Shown here: positions 26,693 to 39,600 of the stretch, piece by piece | Position numbering within the stretch: the first letter of the stretch is position 1 | Layout: each line of letters begins with the position of its first letter | Source of the DNA: Aspidiotus rigidus | Lineage: Eukaryota > Arthropoda > Insecta > Hemiptera > Diaspididae | DNA: 64,000 bases | Assembly (NCBI GenBank): GCA_035079385.1 | Contig: JAVHKY010000056.1 | Coordinates: forward strand, 6,083,501 to 6,147,500 | Direction of reading: 5' to 3' | Translations under genes and position numbers: made by a program | The notes under the pieces: generated by a model | Databases searched by the model: none | Told to the model about the DNA's origin: nothing | What the model saw: only the letters and a program-made list of their open reading frames with translations

Positions 26693-27463
26693 TGATATTA
26701 GAGATTATTGTCTGCCTCCTCAATTATCGAACTTGAGGAACCTCAACCGCGCGATTTAGGTAGGTTTTCGTGTTTTGGAACGCAAAAACCAACGTTTACC
26801 TGTATTGTTACGACTGGATATTTTTGTCGATATATACTCGTCTATTTTTGCTGATATATAACGTGAAGCGCAATTGACAACGCCAAGGAGGGGGATAATC
26901 CTACCCCCGAAAGTCCCACCACCCCCATTTTGAAACCACTTAAGGAAAGGTATCGGGTTTGAGAGAAAAATGTGAAAATTGCATTCGGTTTCTCATACAG
27001 GAAATGACTGAGTGCATCTTATGCGTATATACGACTATGTAATGCGTTAGAGGTATTTGTATGGTTTGTTTTTTATCTATTGATCATCTATTTCCTTCAT
27101 CATTGCTAGGTCTTGTGTGAATTGGTGTTCAGTGCAAATTGGTTTTTACCCATATTAGATTTTAGAATTATTGGTTTTTATATTTTGCGTAACTTGGTAA
27201 TTTATATCGCGCGTATCCACACTCCCGTTTGTCTTTAACTTGCATGTTATTCCGAAGGGAGGCATACTCAAAAGAGTAAAACGAGGAGTACATTGGAATA
27301 TGTCTCCCTCAGTGTGTCTGGCCATAATTTGGCAAATCCTATTAATTGTACTAAATATGATTATCGGTAACATCATCATCAGTACTAAATTTTTAAAAAA
27401 TGTAGACAATTAGCAAAGCGACCTCTTGAGGGGCAAAAGACTTTTAAAATCCATACGTTAACA

Positions 27464-27520
27464 GAATACAGATATCTACTCAGCACATGGCTGGTGCTCA
27501 AGCGCGTCTCCCTGCTCGTA
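27464..27520 (+). repeat. Helitron 3'-end-like relic
   Basis: CAGATATCTACTCAGCACA followed by a GCGCGTC-containing block resembles the last ~70 bases of the Helitron at 3490-3553. The CTAG end is not conserved. Confidence 0.4.
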
Positions 27521-27729
27521 TGGTATATATTATGAATTATTTTTTGCGTCTTCTTGAATTTTGTCACCATCCATAATATTATGAAAATGATTGATTGATA
27601 CAATTGAATTACCAAAATAGATTCTTTTCTTAAGTCCTGACAATTCAAAAAGTGATTGCGTTTGTGATTTTAGAATAGGAGTCGACGTGAAAATATTTTG
27701 GATTACTGCTTTAAATCCCTTTTTCCATG

Positions 27730-27780
27730 TGTACTTTTACCGACCATGAGAGGTCTTACACCCGGTCGGATTTTGAGAAA
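27730..27780. repeat. Relic end of the ACCGAC-type repeat
   Basis: TTTTACCGACCATGAGAGGT then CACCCGGTCGGATTT resembles the terminal part of the element at 32730-33468. Confidence 0.35.
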
Positions 27781-28088
27781 ATTAGAATGGAAGGTTTTTT
27801 TTTTTTGTGTTTCACAGTATTGAGAATATATCTATAGGGTTTTCTAAATTTGAGATTCATATAATCAAGTAGGTGTGTACATGTATGTATGAATATTTTA
27901 TCCGTAATTTTTATGAAAAAATGTTTTGATTGATACAGAAAATGGGTATATTGTAGTGATCTATCTAAAGTTGTGCATATGAAATTTGGGTGCGAGAGAC
28001 GTGAGTATTTATTTATTTATTTTAAAGATGGATTTAAAGTGCCGTCCAACAGCATGATGCCAATGATAGGACAACACAAATAAAATTA

Positions 28089-28089
28089 A

Positions 28090-28128
<39 letters not shown>
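28089..28128. repeat. (AAT)n microsatellite
   Basis: About 13 AAT units, read directly; lies in the area of the LINE remnant. Confidence 0.9.
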
Positions 28129-28130
<2 letters not shown>

Positions 28131-28569
28131 TGATTAAAAAATGACAATAATACATTGATATTAATGATAGTTGAAAAAAAAACACAATATATTAATAATT
28201 CAATTCAATTCAAAAGGCGCATTTATTTTTAATAATAGTAACAAAGAAAATGACAAAGTTTTTTTACAGAGCGCAATGTACACTCCCTGTGCCCCCAGTG
28301 GGACGAGCGGGAGGGATTATTATTAGATATTACCATACAATCATACAAATCTGGGCAGCAACACAGCTAATCACAAGATACAACAATAGAAAAGAATTTG
28401 GAACACAGAGCAAATATCACATAACAAGTAGCAAATAAACAAGCATTGCACGAGCACACGAACAGCCCAATCCAATAACATTAATGTAGAGCAGAACATA
28501 GCGGAGTAGAATGGAGTAGAGTCGAGTAGAGTAACCCAGATCACGTCATTTATTGTCTTGAAATAATTG

Positions 28570-28832
28570 TGATGCGATTTGTGAAACCATAGGATAAGTC
28601 GCACTGGCGGGACCACCCCATGTAAAACTCGCCTCGGAATATAGCGATATCAACATGCAGTTAGCCAAAATGATTTCTTTTGAGTAACATCGTGGCGCAA
28701 ATATTCGGCAAACAACACGAAGATATTTGTGTTTATAGCATGTGTAGTTGTGTATTGTGAAGGTAGGTTTTACACAGGGGGGGTGTCCCGCCAGCGCGAC
28801 TTATCCTATGGTTTCGCAGATCGTATCACATT
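28570..28832. repeat. Inverted repeat within LINE remnant
   Basis: About 50 bases at 28570-28620 (CATAGGATAAGTCGCACTGG) recur inverted at 28782-28832. The right arm is the 3' coding end of the minus-strand LINE, so the left arm is an inverted extra copy of that end. Confidence 0.65.
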
Positions 28833-30110
28833 TATTTTTAATTCCTTTTTTAAATCTTGATATTCTATTTTCACTTCTGATTTCTACCGGAAGTTTATTA
28901 AAGAGTTCACTGCCTTGATATCTCGCCTGTATCACCGAGTGCAATTTTAACCATGGGGGAAATGTGGCCAGCACGGTACCTCCTGTTCTTATTTTATTTC
29001 TTCCTACATACACTTGGAACAAATCTTTATTTTTAAAAACAAATAAAAGGAGTCTTATTTTAAGGAGTTCTTCCACCTTTCATTTTACTGTAAATCTCCT
29101 GCTCTGAAGCTCTATTATTGTATAAACATAATATTGTACTACAAACCTTGTTCTGTAATACTTTTATGGGTTGTAGGTGTTTCGAAGCTCCCCAGTGCAT
29201 TATGCCATAGTTCAATACGGACTCATAAAGTGGTATATAAAGTATAATTTTTGTAGGTGAAAACTATTAAAGAATTTTCGTAAATGATAGAACAGATAAT
29301 TCATTTTTCTTGATTTATTCTGCATGTACAAAGAATGCGCTTGCCAAGTTAGCTTCTCATCTATCATTACACCTAAATACTTGGTAGCAATTACTCTTCG
29401 GATCTCACCCAGCTTCAACAAACTTGCCCAGTCAGGAGTCTTGTACGCGTAAATTACAAATGTACATTTATTTATGTTAAGGTGCACACAATTTTTTCTG
29501 AGCCATGGGAATATCAAGTTCTTATCGTGTTCATATTTGGCTAATATATCCTTTCCATCCCTTGCTCTATAAAGTAATGATGTGTCATCGGCAAATCCTA
29601 TGATACTGGCTTCAAGGGGTAATTCAAACAACTCATTTATGTAGATGTTGAACAAAATTGGCCTCAGGACACTCCCTTGGGGTACTGCTAGGTTCATGGT
29701 CATTTCACTACTGTACAAGTCTTTTATTCTTACTCGGTGTTTCCTATCTGTAATATATGTTTCTAGCCACTTCAGTAGAACACATTTAATACCTACATTT
29801 TCTAGTTTTCTAATTAGCATCCTATGATTTACTGTGTCGAATGCTTTCGCTAGGTCTAAATATATTCCTACTGTTGATCGATTGTTTTCAATACTCTCTG
29901 TTATTTCTGCAATATGGTGAGACAGTGCTTGATCGCAGGATTTATTTTTCATAAATCCATACTGCCTAGGGCTGGAGAAATTTATAAGCTCTAAATAATT
30001 TAACATTTCTCCTTGACACACTTTTCAAAAATTTTTGAAATTGTACTCAGTATTGCAATGGGACGATGATTTGTTATACAACTCTTCTCTCCACTTTTAT
30101 ATACGCAGGA
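28801..30110 (-). pseudogene. LINE reverse transcriptase remnant (CR1/L2-like, Jockey supergroup)
   Basis: The frame 30021-29212 (269 codons) carries reverse-transcriptase motifs in order: YGFMKNKSCDQAL, YLDLAKAFDTVNH (first catalytic D), VPQGSVLRPILFNIYINELF, FADDTSLL (catalytic DD) and KYLGVMID. Past a frame change near 29215 the thumb/C-terminal part continues (LNYGIMHWGAS), then 29076-28801 gives a C-terminal segment with GSELFNKLPVEIR and a stop. Upstream the start of the RT is found both on - (30022-30110) and inverted on +. No endonuclease domain is present. A 5'-truncated, frameshifted LINE copy; clade by overall motif style only. Confidence 0.8.
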
Positions 30111-30245
30111 GTCACAACAGCTGTATATAAAAGTGGAGAGAAAAATTGTATAACAAATTATCGTCCCATTGCAGTACTGAGTACAATTTCAAACATTTTT
30201 GAAAAGTGTGTCAAGGAGAAACTGTTAAATTATTCAGAGCTTATA
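30010..30245. repeat. Inverted duplication at the LINE 5' break
   Basis: 30015-30110 and 30118-30245 are inverted copies of the same RT N-terminal segment (NYRPIAVLSTIS on +). The loop between the arms is under 15 bases. This is the signature of twin priming during LINE insertion. Confidence 0.75.
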
Positions 30246-30640
30246 AATATAATAAGGTCGCAAAGCATCATTACCAGATTGAGGTCTCGTCGAACTTGCA
30301 ACGTGGTTGTTTCGTAACCCAGAAGCAACTCGGTATAGGGTATTGTTATGTCGAAGTAATCGAAGTCTTTATAGTATAAAAATTTTAGAAACCGCTTTTT
30401 CACCCGTTGACTAGAGCATTTAAGTTGTTCTGGAGTAGACATATATCTTCCTCGTCCCTTATATCTCTATACAATTTGAATCATCCGCATATAATAAGTG
30501 ATTGGCACCCTGTAAATCCTTTTCGATGTCCAATATGTATATAATAAAAATAAGTATGGGCCCAAATTGGAGCCTTGAGGTACTCCCGAGGAACACTCAA
30601 ACAGGGTTGATTCAGAGAAATCCTCTAATTAAAGGATATT
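30245..30640 (-). pseudogene. Second LINE remnant, internally deleted
   Basis: Minus-strand frames give GVPQGSNLGPYLFLLY at about 30540-30600, LLYADDSN at about 30490 and, in another frame, a C-terminal segment (RFLKFLYYKDFDYFDI with VRRDLNLV) at 30442-30260. The region between the YADD box and the C-terminal part is deleted. It differs from the neighbouring remnant, so a second family; likely Jockey/I-like. Confidence 0.65.
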
Positions 30641-30649
30641 TTCATTTCA

Positions 30650-32725
30650 TGTAGTTCTTTGATGGAAAGAGAACATGCAGGTGTTCGTCCAAACTTTTTC
30701 AATATATAATCGTATTGAAAATTGGGCGAATAGTTTCTGTGTTTTTTCCTTAAGAATGAATTATTTATTCGAGGAAAAGTATTTTGCATTTATACGTATA
30801 ATATAATCAATCGCCTGCTATGTATTTTAAGGACAAAGCTGGGACTGTCGATGTACACTGATTATTTACCAACAGTTAATATTGGTACGGAAGTCTTTTT
30901 AAAAATCGATTGTATCGTTAATGAGATGTCGTTGATTTGCAACGTGACGAGAAAAGTTTTTTAGTCATAGTGGTGTAGTATAGCTATGAAATTTAAATGA
31001 AATTTTGTAGTTCAAAAGGATTAATGCGTAATTTTGAACCATGAAATTATGACTAAGGTTTTACCGACTTTAGGAGGTATTGCATTCTCGCACACGTTGG
31101 AATTTTTGGGGTGGGGTATATTTTCTCGGCGTTTCAGAGTGCGAGTGTGTGGATTACGATTTTAACATTGGCTCAAATTCATATATACATATGTATGTAC
31201 CTTTATTTGTGCGCGAATGTTATCGGGGGTCGATTTATATGAAATTGAGAATTAGGTATTGAAGTTTTATATTTGCATTAGTGAATAGGGTAATTTTTTT
31301 GAAAATCAGGTTGGTAGTTTTTGAGATTTTCCCATTTTTATTTAGAAAAATTCGGAGGTACTAAGTCGAATGTCAGTTTGTTAACCATCCTGCGTTGAAA
31401 AAAATGAATGTTCCCATGGAAAATGAAGAGTGTTACCAACTTGTGCGCGAAAAATGTTCCTTTCTCAGGAGGGGAGGAGGGAGTTGTAAGTTGTGTATTA
31501 TCAGTACACGAGATTAAATAAAAAATAATGTGTGGCAAGTTTCGAAAATGAATTTGTATCGGAAAACAATGTCATTTTACCGTTGTTAACAAATGATTCC
31601 ATTTTTATTTTTTTTAGTGTCAATAATAGTTCTTTCATATTTGATGACTGAAAATTTTTGACGGATATTTCATTCATTAAAGTGGGAGGGGAGGGGGTTA
31701 TTGGGGTGTAGATAACTGATATAGAAAAGTGAATGAAAATAATACTTGACGAGCTTCGAAAGTGTGCTCACTTTGGAAAACAACGATCAAGTTATATAAT
31801 ATAGCCAATAATGAACAAAATGAAAAAAAAAAGAAGTAGAGATGTAGGAAAATAAGATAGGAAAAGTCGTTGTCAACTTATTCAAAATTAGGTAAATTAT
31901 ACAAATTTGGAAAGCTGCTCTCCTTACTCTACAAAAGATATCAGAAAAATATATCGCTTGGAATTAATATTTCTGACGATAAATTTTATTCACGTCCAAA
32001 GCCTGGGAAACAGTAATTTAGGTATTATTCTTGGGAAAACAAAGAAACGTTTCAATAGGGAAATTACATGGTCGGTACCACTTATGTAACTGTGTAAGTG
32101 TCTTCTGTCTTTTAGCGGGTAAATATTGCTGGAAAAAATTCAAGTACCAAATAAAATTGATTCACCTAAATTATCAGCACTTTTTCTTTGAAATTAAGTT
32201 GTTCAGTATCTGTATCTGGATATGAAGTCAGGAGTTGTTTCTCAGGTTCCAATGGAGAGAAGATTTTGAGAAATAAACTATTCGATACGATTAATTAATA
32301 GAACGATATTCAGTTATTCGCGTGCGAATACCTGCTACAAATATTTGTATTGCCTTATTCAAATTTCCTCTCCCGCGTTACGTAAGATGCAATTTGATGA
32401 GATTTGATCAATGATGAAAATGGACGGCAGTTTCCACTATTTTTGTCGAACGGATCTGTCTGAATTTTTCTACTTTCTTACATAACCGTGTACTGTATTC
32501 TTTAAAAAAAAAAATTAAATACAGGTCCTCTTGTAATACACATTTGCTGAGTACACATACAATGATAATTTTTCTCTTATCTACAAATGAAAGGACAAGA
32601 AGGAAGGGAGAAAAATAGCCATTTTGATAAGAAAAATTCGAGCGATTGGAAATTGTTCGCGGATCAAAAGTTAAGAGAGCAAATTTTCTCAAAGAGTTGA
32701 TCGGGAATGCCAACAAAAAACAATT
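30650..32725. other. Non-coding stretch
   Basis: No gene or clear repeat recognised. The first coding exon of tailless was looked for here and not found. Confidence 0.35.
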
Positions 32726-32729
32726 TTTA

Positions 32730-33468
32730 CTTTTACCGACTTTTTACTTGGAAAAAGTGAGGTATTACACCCGTCGCAAGGTATATAAGGGGAGGAAGCA
32801 ATGAACTTTCTCGACGTTGGAGGTCCTAGACCACTTATAGCCTAGTGAGAAAATCGAGGTTTCATATACAGTTATATAAGATTTTTTTAGTCCACACAAC
32901 TCCTCAAAAAGTACTGGTTGTATTTTTATAAAATTTGGCCAAGTTGTAGTGGATTATCTGGCGTTGGGAATGTGCATGTTTTTCCTCAATTGGATAAGTA
33001 GTTGAGTAACTCTCAATTTAGTAGTGTTGTTTCTTGGAAAGTATCAATCGTATTATTTTCGTATCATTAAATTACGTTGAAGTGTATTCAAAATTATTGC
33101 CGTGTAATTTTGGGATCGAATGGACGAGTGGTTCTTGAGTAATTCTCAAAATATGCGTATAAAGCCGTCGGGGCTCGTTCAGTTTGAGTTCTTTTGCCTG
33201 AAAAACAATGGGCTTGCTTGAATTCTCAATACCAGAATTAATTTGACTCATAGAACAAGTTCCCGGCGTTCCTCGTTTAAGTTTGTTAAGGAAGCCGTCG
33301 TTTTTCCGAGTCCCTAAAGTAGGTCAAGATCATTGATGACGTCATAGAGCGTCGTGTGATACAGATTCCAGAATGACCCCAGCCCAAAGACATATACATG
33401 TCAAAAATCTCCCCGCTAATTATTTCGAAATCCGACCGGGCGTAATACCTTCCAAGGTCGGTAAAAAA
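32730..33468. mobile_element. TIR element with ACCGAC ends
   Basis: Left end TTTTACCGAC and right end GTCGGTAAAA are inverted copies, and similarity continues inward (GGTATTACACCCG at left, CCGGGCGTAATACC at right). ~740 bp, non-coding. Internal 33220-33310 carries a fragment shared with the repeats near 41060-41165 and 62095-62180. Related partial copies lie at 27730-27780 and 36895-37060. Confidence 0.6.
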
Positions 33469-33607
33469 ATGAGAAAGCTCGACCTAAATGTACAATAATT
33501 ATATTGTATACTGTACGATCTAGTTTTCAATTTTCATTGATATGTAAATATTCGACGTAACACAATATCATCAAAATTGTTTCAAAAAGCTTTTTTCGAT
33601 ATTTCAG

Positions 33608-36600
33608 GTAGAATATTATACGACGTAGCTTGCAAGGTTTGTCAGGATAACTCATCGGGTAAACATTACGGTATCTTCGCTTGCGACGGTTGTGCTGGAT
33701 TCTTTAAAGTAAGTGAGAATATTTTGGATGCCTATCCTGAGAACTGTCATAACTCTCTATAATACGTACTTTAATACAAGTAGCAGCCAGAATCCAAGAT
33801 CACTAGACAAACGTAGGTCTGCTCATTCGAACGAATTGAGGGGTGGGTAAGACCGGGAGGGTAAACGTACGAGTGACGTCACTGCGTTACCCGAGTTACA
33901 ATACTTACAACAATTGATCGAGACTAGAACATACGATTTGAGCAAAAATTCAAATTCCTTCCTTCGAAATTTATTTGTATGTGGTTTTTCGATTCAATTT
34001 TCTGGCAAGGAAGGAAGTGACTCTGACAAAACGGGATATTGTTTCGGTCTGTGTCACCCGAGTACTGTATTTCACGAAATATTTCGAAAATCTTCATCTT
34101 TTTATGAAGTAATTTCTCCGGATCACCCCGTCAAACAATTTTTCGATGTTGATGGGGCGATTGCTGATTTTTTTTTGCGAAGCGGTCGAGAATTTACTTC
34201 TTAATTATGATGAAGAGAAGACATCATTCATTCCGCCCGCATCATTTTAACAGCTTCCTCTTCCGAAAAATCATCTTTTCATATCATTTATTCTACCGTG
34301 ATTTTTCATAATATGTCTCATCTACAAAATTTTATTTCTACGGTACTTTCTCCGCTTTCTTCCAAATTCGATACTAAAGTTTATTCTAAATTTTGTCTCT
34401 TTCGAACTCATCTGAGTACTAAATACGGTCAAAATCGTCCTTTCGTTCATCATTTCGATACATTGTTTTCACCTCCTCGGCCTTTACCTGATCACGAAAT
34501 TTTTCTATCAACATTAGTCACGTACCAACAATCCGATGTTTCATTACTTTCCTGCACAATAAATCCTTCTGTCACGACCGATCCATCGACTTCGACTTTC
34601 TTTCTTTCTGAAGGTTCTACCTCCTTCGCTGTCACTATCGATTCATCAACTTTGACTTCTTCTCCTTCCTCGTTCGAGACTCCCGATATAGTTTTCCAAT
34701 TTCTCAGTTATTTTCCTTTTTCCTTTATTCATTCTGTTAAACGGCTAATTAATAGTAATCCTCCAACATTTTCAATTTCCTTGAATGATTTTCCTTGTCC
34801 TTACCAAGTTCCTGCCCATATCCATACAAATAATCATCCTATTCATTCCCCTTCATATCCTCAAAAATTTTCCTTCCTCTACCTCGGGTGTCACAAAGAG
34901 GCGTCAAATCCACGACTATCTGCAAACGAAGTCATCGTCCGTTTTAAAAGTACAGGTTCGTTTATTTATAATTTTATGTTTTTCCTTATCCGGAACACAA
35001 GCCGGATATTTTCCCGTAGAATTTCCCGAATGGTGGAACTTATGTTGTACGATGTCTAATGTCTATCTAGTAAATACTTCGCGACCACGTCACGAAATAA
35101 TGATATTTTCTTTCTCTCATTGTGGGTCTATTCTTATCCGGAATACAAGCCGGATATTTTCCCGGAGAATTTCCAGGATAGTAGGACTTGGAATTTTTTC
35201 TTCTTCGTACATGAGGTATCGCGGCTAGTAATTTTTCTTTCTTTCAATTTAGGTATTTTTCTTATTCGGAATACAACCCGGATATAGTAGGACTTCCAAC
35301 ATTTTTGTTCGAATTTTTTCTTGTTTGTACATGAGGTATCTTGATCAAAAATGGCAAAGTTTCCCTACCTGGAAATTCTCTGGAAAAATGTCCGTGAAAA
35401 ATGTTAGTTTCTTATCCGGAAAAGAAATCGGATATTTTCCCGGATAAGGTACTTCGACATTTTGCGAACAAATATTTTTACTCCTAACATATAGAGAAAC
35501 AAAAAACAAGGGAGACGAGGGGGGAGGGGGTGGGGTAAAAGCGGATATTTTCCCGGAGACTTCGACATTTTTCTAACGACGATTATTCCACCTAGATACT
35601 CTCTGTTGTACGACATTTTTCTGAGTTAGACTGTTTATTCGTATCAATTTTTTGAATACGCGTTATAAGCTATTTCTCTTACGCGATTTGAAAAGAAAAA
35701 GAAAAAACGAACCTAAGGAGAGAAGAAATACCAAAAAAATGAAAAAAACTGTGACTTGAATTATTTGATACACTGTATATATAATATTTTTCCTGTTTTA
35801 AATTGACTTTTTGTATTGTTATTTATCAAAATTGCTTGATTTTCTATTATATCTGTTATAAAAACTTTGTTACACGATATAATCCGAGAAAATAACCATT
35901 AATTTATTCTCAAATCGCTTTACAGAGGTATACGTGTATCATCGCAGTACACTGTATACCGGTATACGTTCAAAATGTTCAAAATTCCCGCTGAAACGGG
36001 TCTCCGAGTGACGTTAGTTACAAGTAACCAATCACAGCGCGTCTCTTTCAATGAGCAGACCTACGTTTGTCTAGTGATCTTGGCCAGAATCAACATTATT
36101 TCAAAATTTAAATTATTTATCTCAAAATCTGATTACAGTGTTCCTTTCTTGCAATAATTTGTTTCGTTTTTTTTCTTACTTTACTTTTCTTCCTTACAGC
36201 GTTCTATTCGAAGAAATCGCCAATACATTTGTAAAGGAAAAGTAGAAGGAAACTGCGTCGTCGACAAAACCCACCGAAATCAATGTCGAGCATGCCGACT
36301 AAGAAAATGTATCGAGGAGGGAATGAACAAAGATGGTAAATAGTTTTCATATAAGTGAACACAAATGCGAATTTTTGAATATGAGGACTTCATGATAATA
36401 ATTACACATAAAAATCGATATCACATTCACAGCTGTTCAACATGAAAGGGGCCCTCGAAATTCTACGTTACAAAGACAGTTGACTTTGTTCTACAAAGAA
36501 CCATCAGAAGCACCCTCGCTTTCCCCGGGACCCGATTTAACGTCTTCCAGAATTTCATCCACCTCCGGTAACGGGGACGATTCACCCGAACGTATTCAAC

Positions 36601-39600
36601 AGCTTCACAGGCCATTCCTTCATCTATATTCAATGCATATGCATCCTTTGAGCATGCTACCTCCGGTATGAAATCGCTTCAACTTTTTCTGTCAATACAT
36701 CAACTGACAATACCGATATAGGCTCTGTTGTTCTTCCAGCTGACGATGGCTATGTCTATACCAATATTCGATAGCAATATGATTCGTGAATGTACGGCTG
36801 GCGCGATAATGGATAATGTGAGATGGGCTGCGAATGTACCGAAGTTCGTCAACCTGCCAAGAAGCGATCAAGTACGTAGTTTATTACTACTGACTACGTA
36901 GAAAATCGAGTATTACACTCGTCACAATGGAAACAGAGGGAGGAGGAAATGAATTTTCTCGATGTTTTAGAGGTCGTAGCTCATCGTTACGTCATTAAAA
37001 GATTTTGAGGTTTTCTTATATGATACAATCATATGGATCAAAATTTGCTACTCGATAAATTTCTGGAAACTCGGGCAAGTTATGCACGTTTTTCGCGGAT
37101 GTTAGGATCGTCACCAGAGATTCGATAATAAAGGAACGGATGCAACTGGCGTGGACAAAAGAGGGAGGAGGAGTTGAAGACCGGGAAAGCCATTGATAAA
37201 TTAGGGTTATTCCAGAATCATCGAAAATATCAAAAATTGAAGATTCTTAGTTTACAAAAATCCCTAATTTGAAAATTCTATTTATATGAAGTAAATGTAG
37301 GTGAATGATGACTAGCGCGATATGGATAGTATGGATTACGGATATTAAATCAGAGAAAACCCGCAAGACTTGAAGGAAAGTTAGAGGTATCCTAATAATG
37401 ATGATACCTTTATAGTTGAAATGATTTGTATATTCATTTGGGTATTTAACGAGTGAAATCGACTAATAGAATTTCAAAGTGTATAGCCTACATCATGGAA
37501 GGAAAAAATGAAATTGAAGAATAATTGTGAATTCTGCTCCTTCCAACCTAAAAATACTTTTCATCATTACGAGTATGTCTATATCATGATACATTCCAAT
37601 TTCTTGGCTGTTGGTATACATTTAGATACAGAGGCTTTTCGAAAGCAATCATTGGCCGAAAAGATTTTAAATTCGAGAGTGGTTAACCCCTATTGAGTAG
37701 TGACACAAATATATGCGTGTTTTCTTGTCTTCCTAAATTGGCTATGTTCGTCTTATTAATTTCACATTGACAATTACTTGTGCTGTAGTATACCTGCTGT
37801 CTGCTACCATATGCCCAATTAGAACGGTTTGCGGTGAATAAATTAAGAAGATGTCACGCGGCAAAGGGTGAACTAGCAATGGTGGCTTATAATGATACGA
37901 CTTTATTAAGCGCGTGCTTCGTTCTGTTATTCCAATTCCTTTCACACGTAATTGACATTATTCTTATAGTTATCTGAAAAGTGCGGTACATTTTCTGACA
38001 CAAAAAATATCGAAAAGTACGAATTACGAGGTAGAAAAAAGAAACAAACACCTGCCGGGAAAAAAAGGTTTGATTTAAAAGTTGTTGATCGTATGCACGA
38101 AAATGTGAAATACACACCCTCCATTCGATAACCAGCAACCAAAATCTGACGATTCTATCTTTCGTGATGGCTGATACACATGAGCTAGCCTGAACGGAAA
38201 CTTCTTTTTTTTTCTCCTTTTTTTCGTTAACTCCGCCTTCGCTGATGATTTACGGTTGAACGCATAACCAGCGAATCATCGGACGTTCTGATCCACCTTT
38301 CAAATTACCTATAATATTATTTTCCTTCTTTTTTGTACGAACTGATCTCGTTTCATTTTTTCTTTCTCACATAATGGAATTTTTATTTTTATTGCAGAGA
38401 ATATTACTTAAAGCAAGTTGGCATCACCTCTTTGTATTGACGGCCGCGTATGTGTTGCCGCAGACGGAGCTGAAAACATTGCTAGAAATGTTTGAAGCGA
38501 ACAGAAAATTCGTAAATAATTTCGAAGCGAGAAGACTGCATGTCCCTTATAGTCAATTGTATAAACAAATTGAAGCATATTACGAAATAATAATACAAAT
38601 GCAACGGGTACGAATCGATGCGATCGAGTATTTTTTCATGCGAGCAATCATGTTATTTAAACCAGGTGAGTTGAACGCATACGTAATATTTCAAATTCAA
38701 CACCTAAGTTATCAATACCTAGAGGATTTTTTCCTCAAAAAATGCTGATTTGGTACGTAGGGTTTGTACATAAAAAGCTGGCTTTAGAAGGTCATCAATA
38801 TAATAATTAAACGAGATGGCCCTCCACTTCGAATTTTGAGGGATTCGTATTTGGACAAATGCTCAGCTTTCTGTAAGTGTAACACAACCATAGGGAAATC
38901 CAATGTAGTCCTACAAGAGCATTCCTTAATAAAGAATTATCATTCATTTCTATTTCGAATAAAAAGTTATCGCTTATCGTTGATTCTCCTTGATTATTTT
39001 CATCGTCATTCTGGTCCCCGTCAGATAGATTTGCTAATACCTACTTACGCATTAAAAATAAAGTCGACTGTTTTCCAAAAAGAAGAAACTATAGAGCCGT
39101 AGCCTCGTTGTTTCGAATGCCTTCAAATTCGACGAATAATAGGAATACCATTAAGACAGTTTTCAATGTTACGACACATTTAAATAAAGAGTAGAGACAT
39201 ACGACATTTGTAAACGTGTCTCTACTCTTCAGAATAATACGAAGTTCACATTTTAGTTTCTTCAACCGTCGCAAGGCTTATAAATAAAATGTACCTAATG
39301 TTAAACCGAATTCGTGTAATTTTAAAATTTGTGAACTCGAAGCCTTTCTGAATGAGTTTGTCGAGAAAATATACTCGTAATTTTTACAAAATTTTTCCGC
39401 GATCATGCCATCTAATTTTGTGAGCTAGTCTTTATTGAATTAATACTCGTACGCCTGCTAAATTCCACTTCTTGGCAAAATCTCGAAATCATTTTTGCTA
39501 CATAAAATGAAACACAACATTAAATGTATTCCTATGTTATTATTAAATAGTTCACTGCAGAACAAAGGAAGATAAAACGAAAGAACCACTAAAAGAAGTT

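Larger units (their letters stand above)
33794..36083. mobile_element. TIR element carrying a primase relic, in tailless intron
   Basis: 34 bases at 33794-33827, starting CCAAGATCACTAGACAAACG, are repeated exactly in inverted form at 36050-36083. Directly outside both ends is CCAGAAT (33787-33793 and 36084-36090), a 7-bp (possibly 8-bp) target duplication. The 2.29 kb element fills nearly all of the 2.49 kb intron. Inside are a broken primase-like coding region on + and a cluster of GGATATTTTCCCGG-type repeats. It has no recognisable transposase or integrase, and the TIR start does not match the AG start and 6-bp duplication of Maverick/Polinton elements. Confidence 0.75.

Noticed and set aside
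34298..35059. 253-codon frame as an independent Ser/Thr-rich gene
   Set aside because: Its first part matches the second half of the primase relic; the rest is low-complexity within the same element.
33794..36083. Maverick/Polinton identity for the primase element
   Set aside because: TIR is short and does not begin with AG, duplication is 7-8 bp, and no integrase, protein-primed polymerase or capsid gene is present.
39187..39229. microRNA precursor in a tailless intron
   Set aside because: Paired arms are only 13 bases, too short for a normal precursor.
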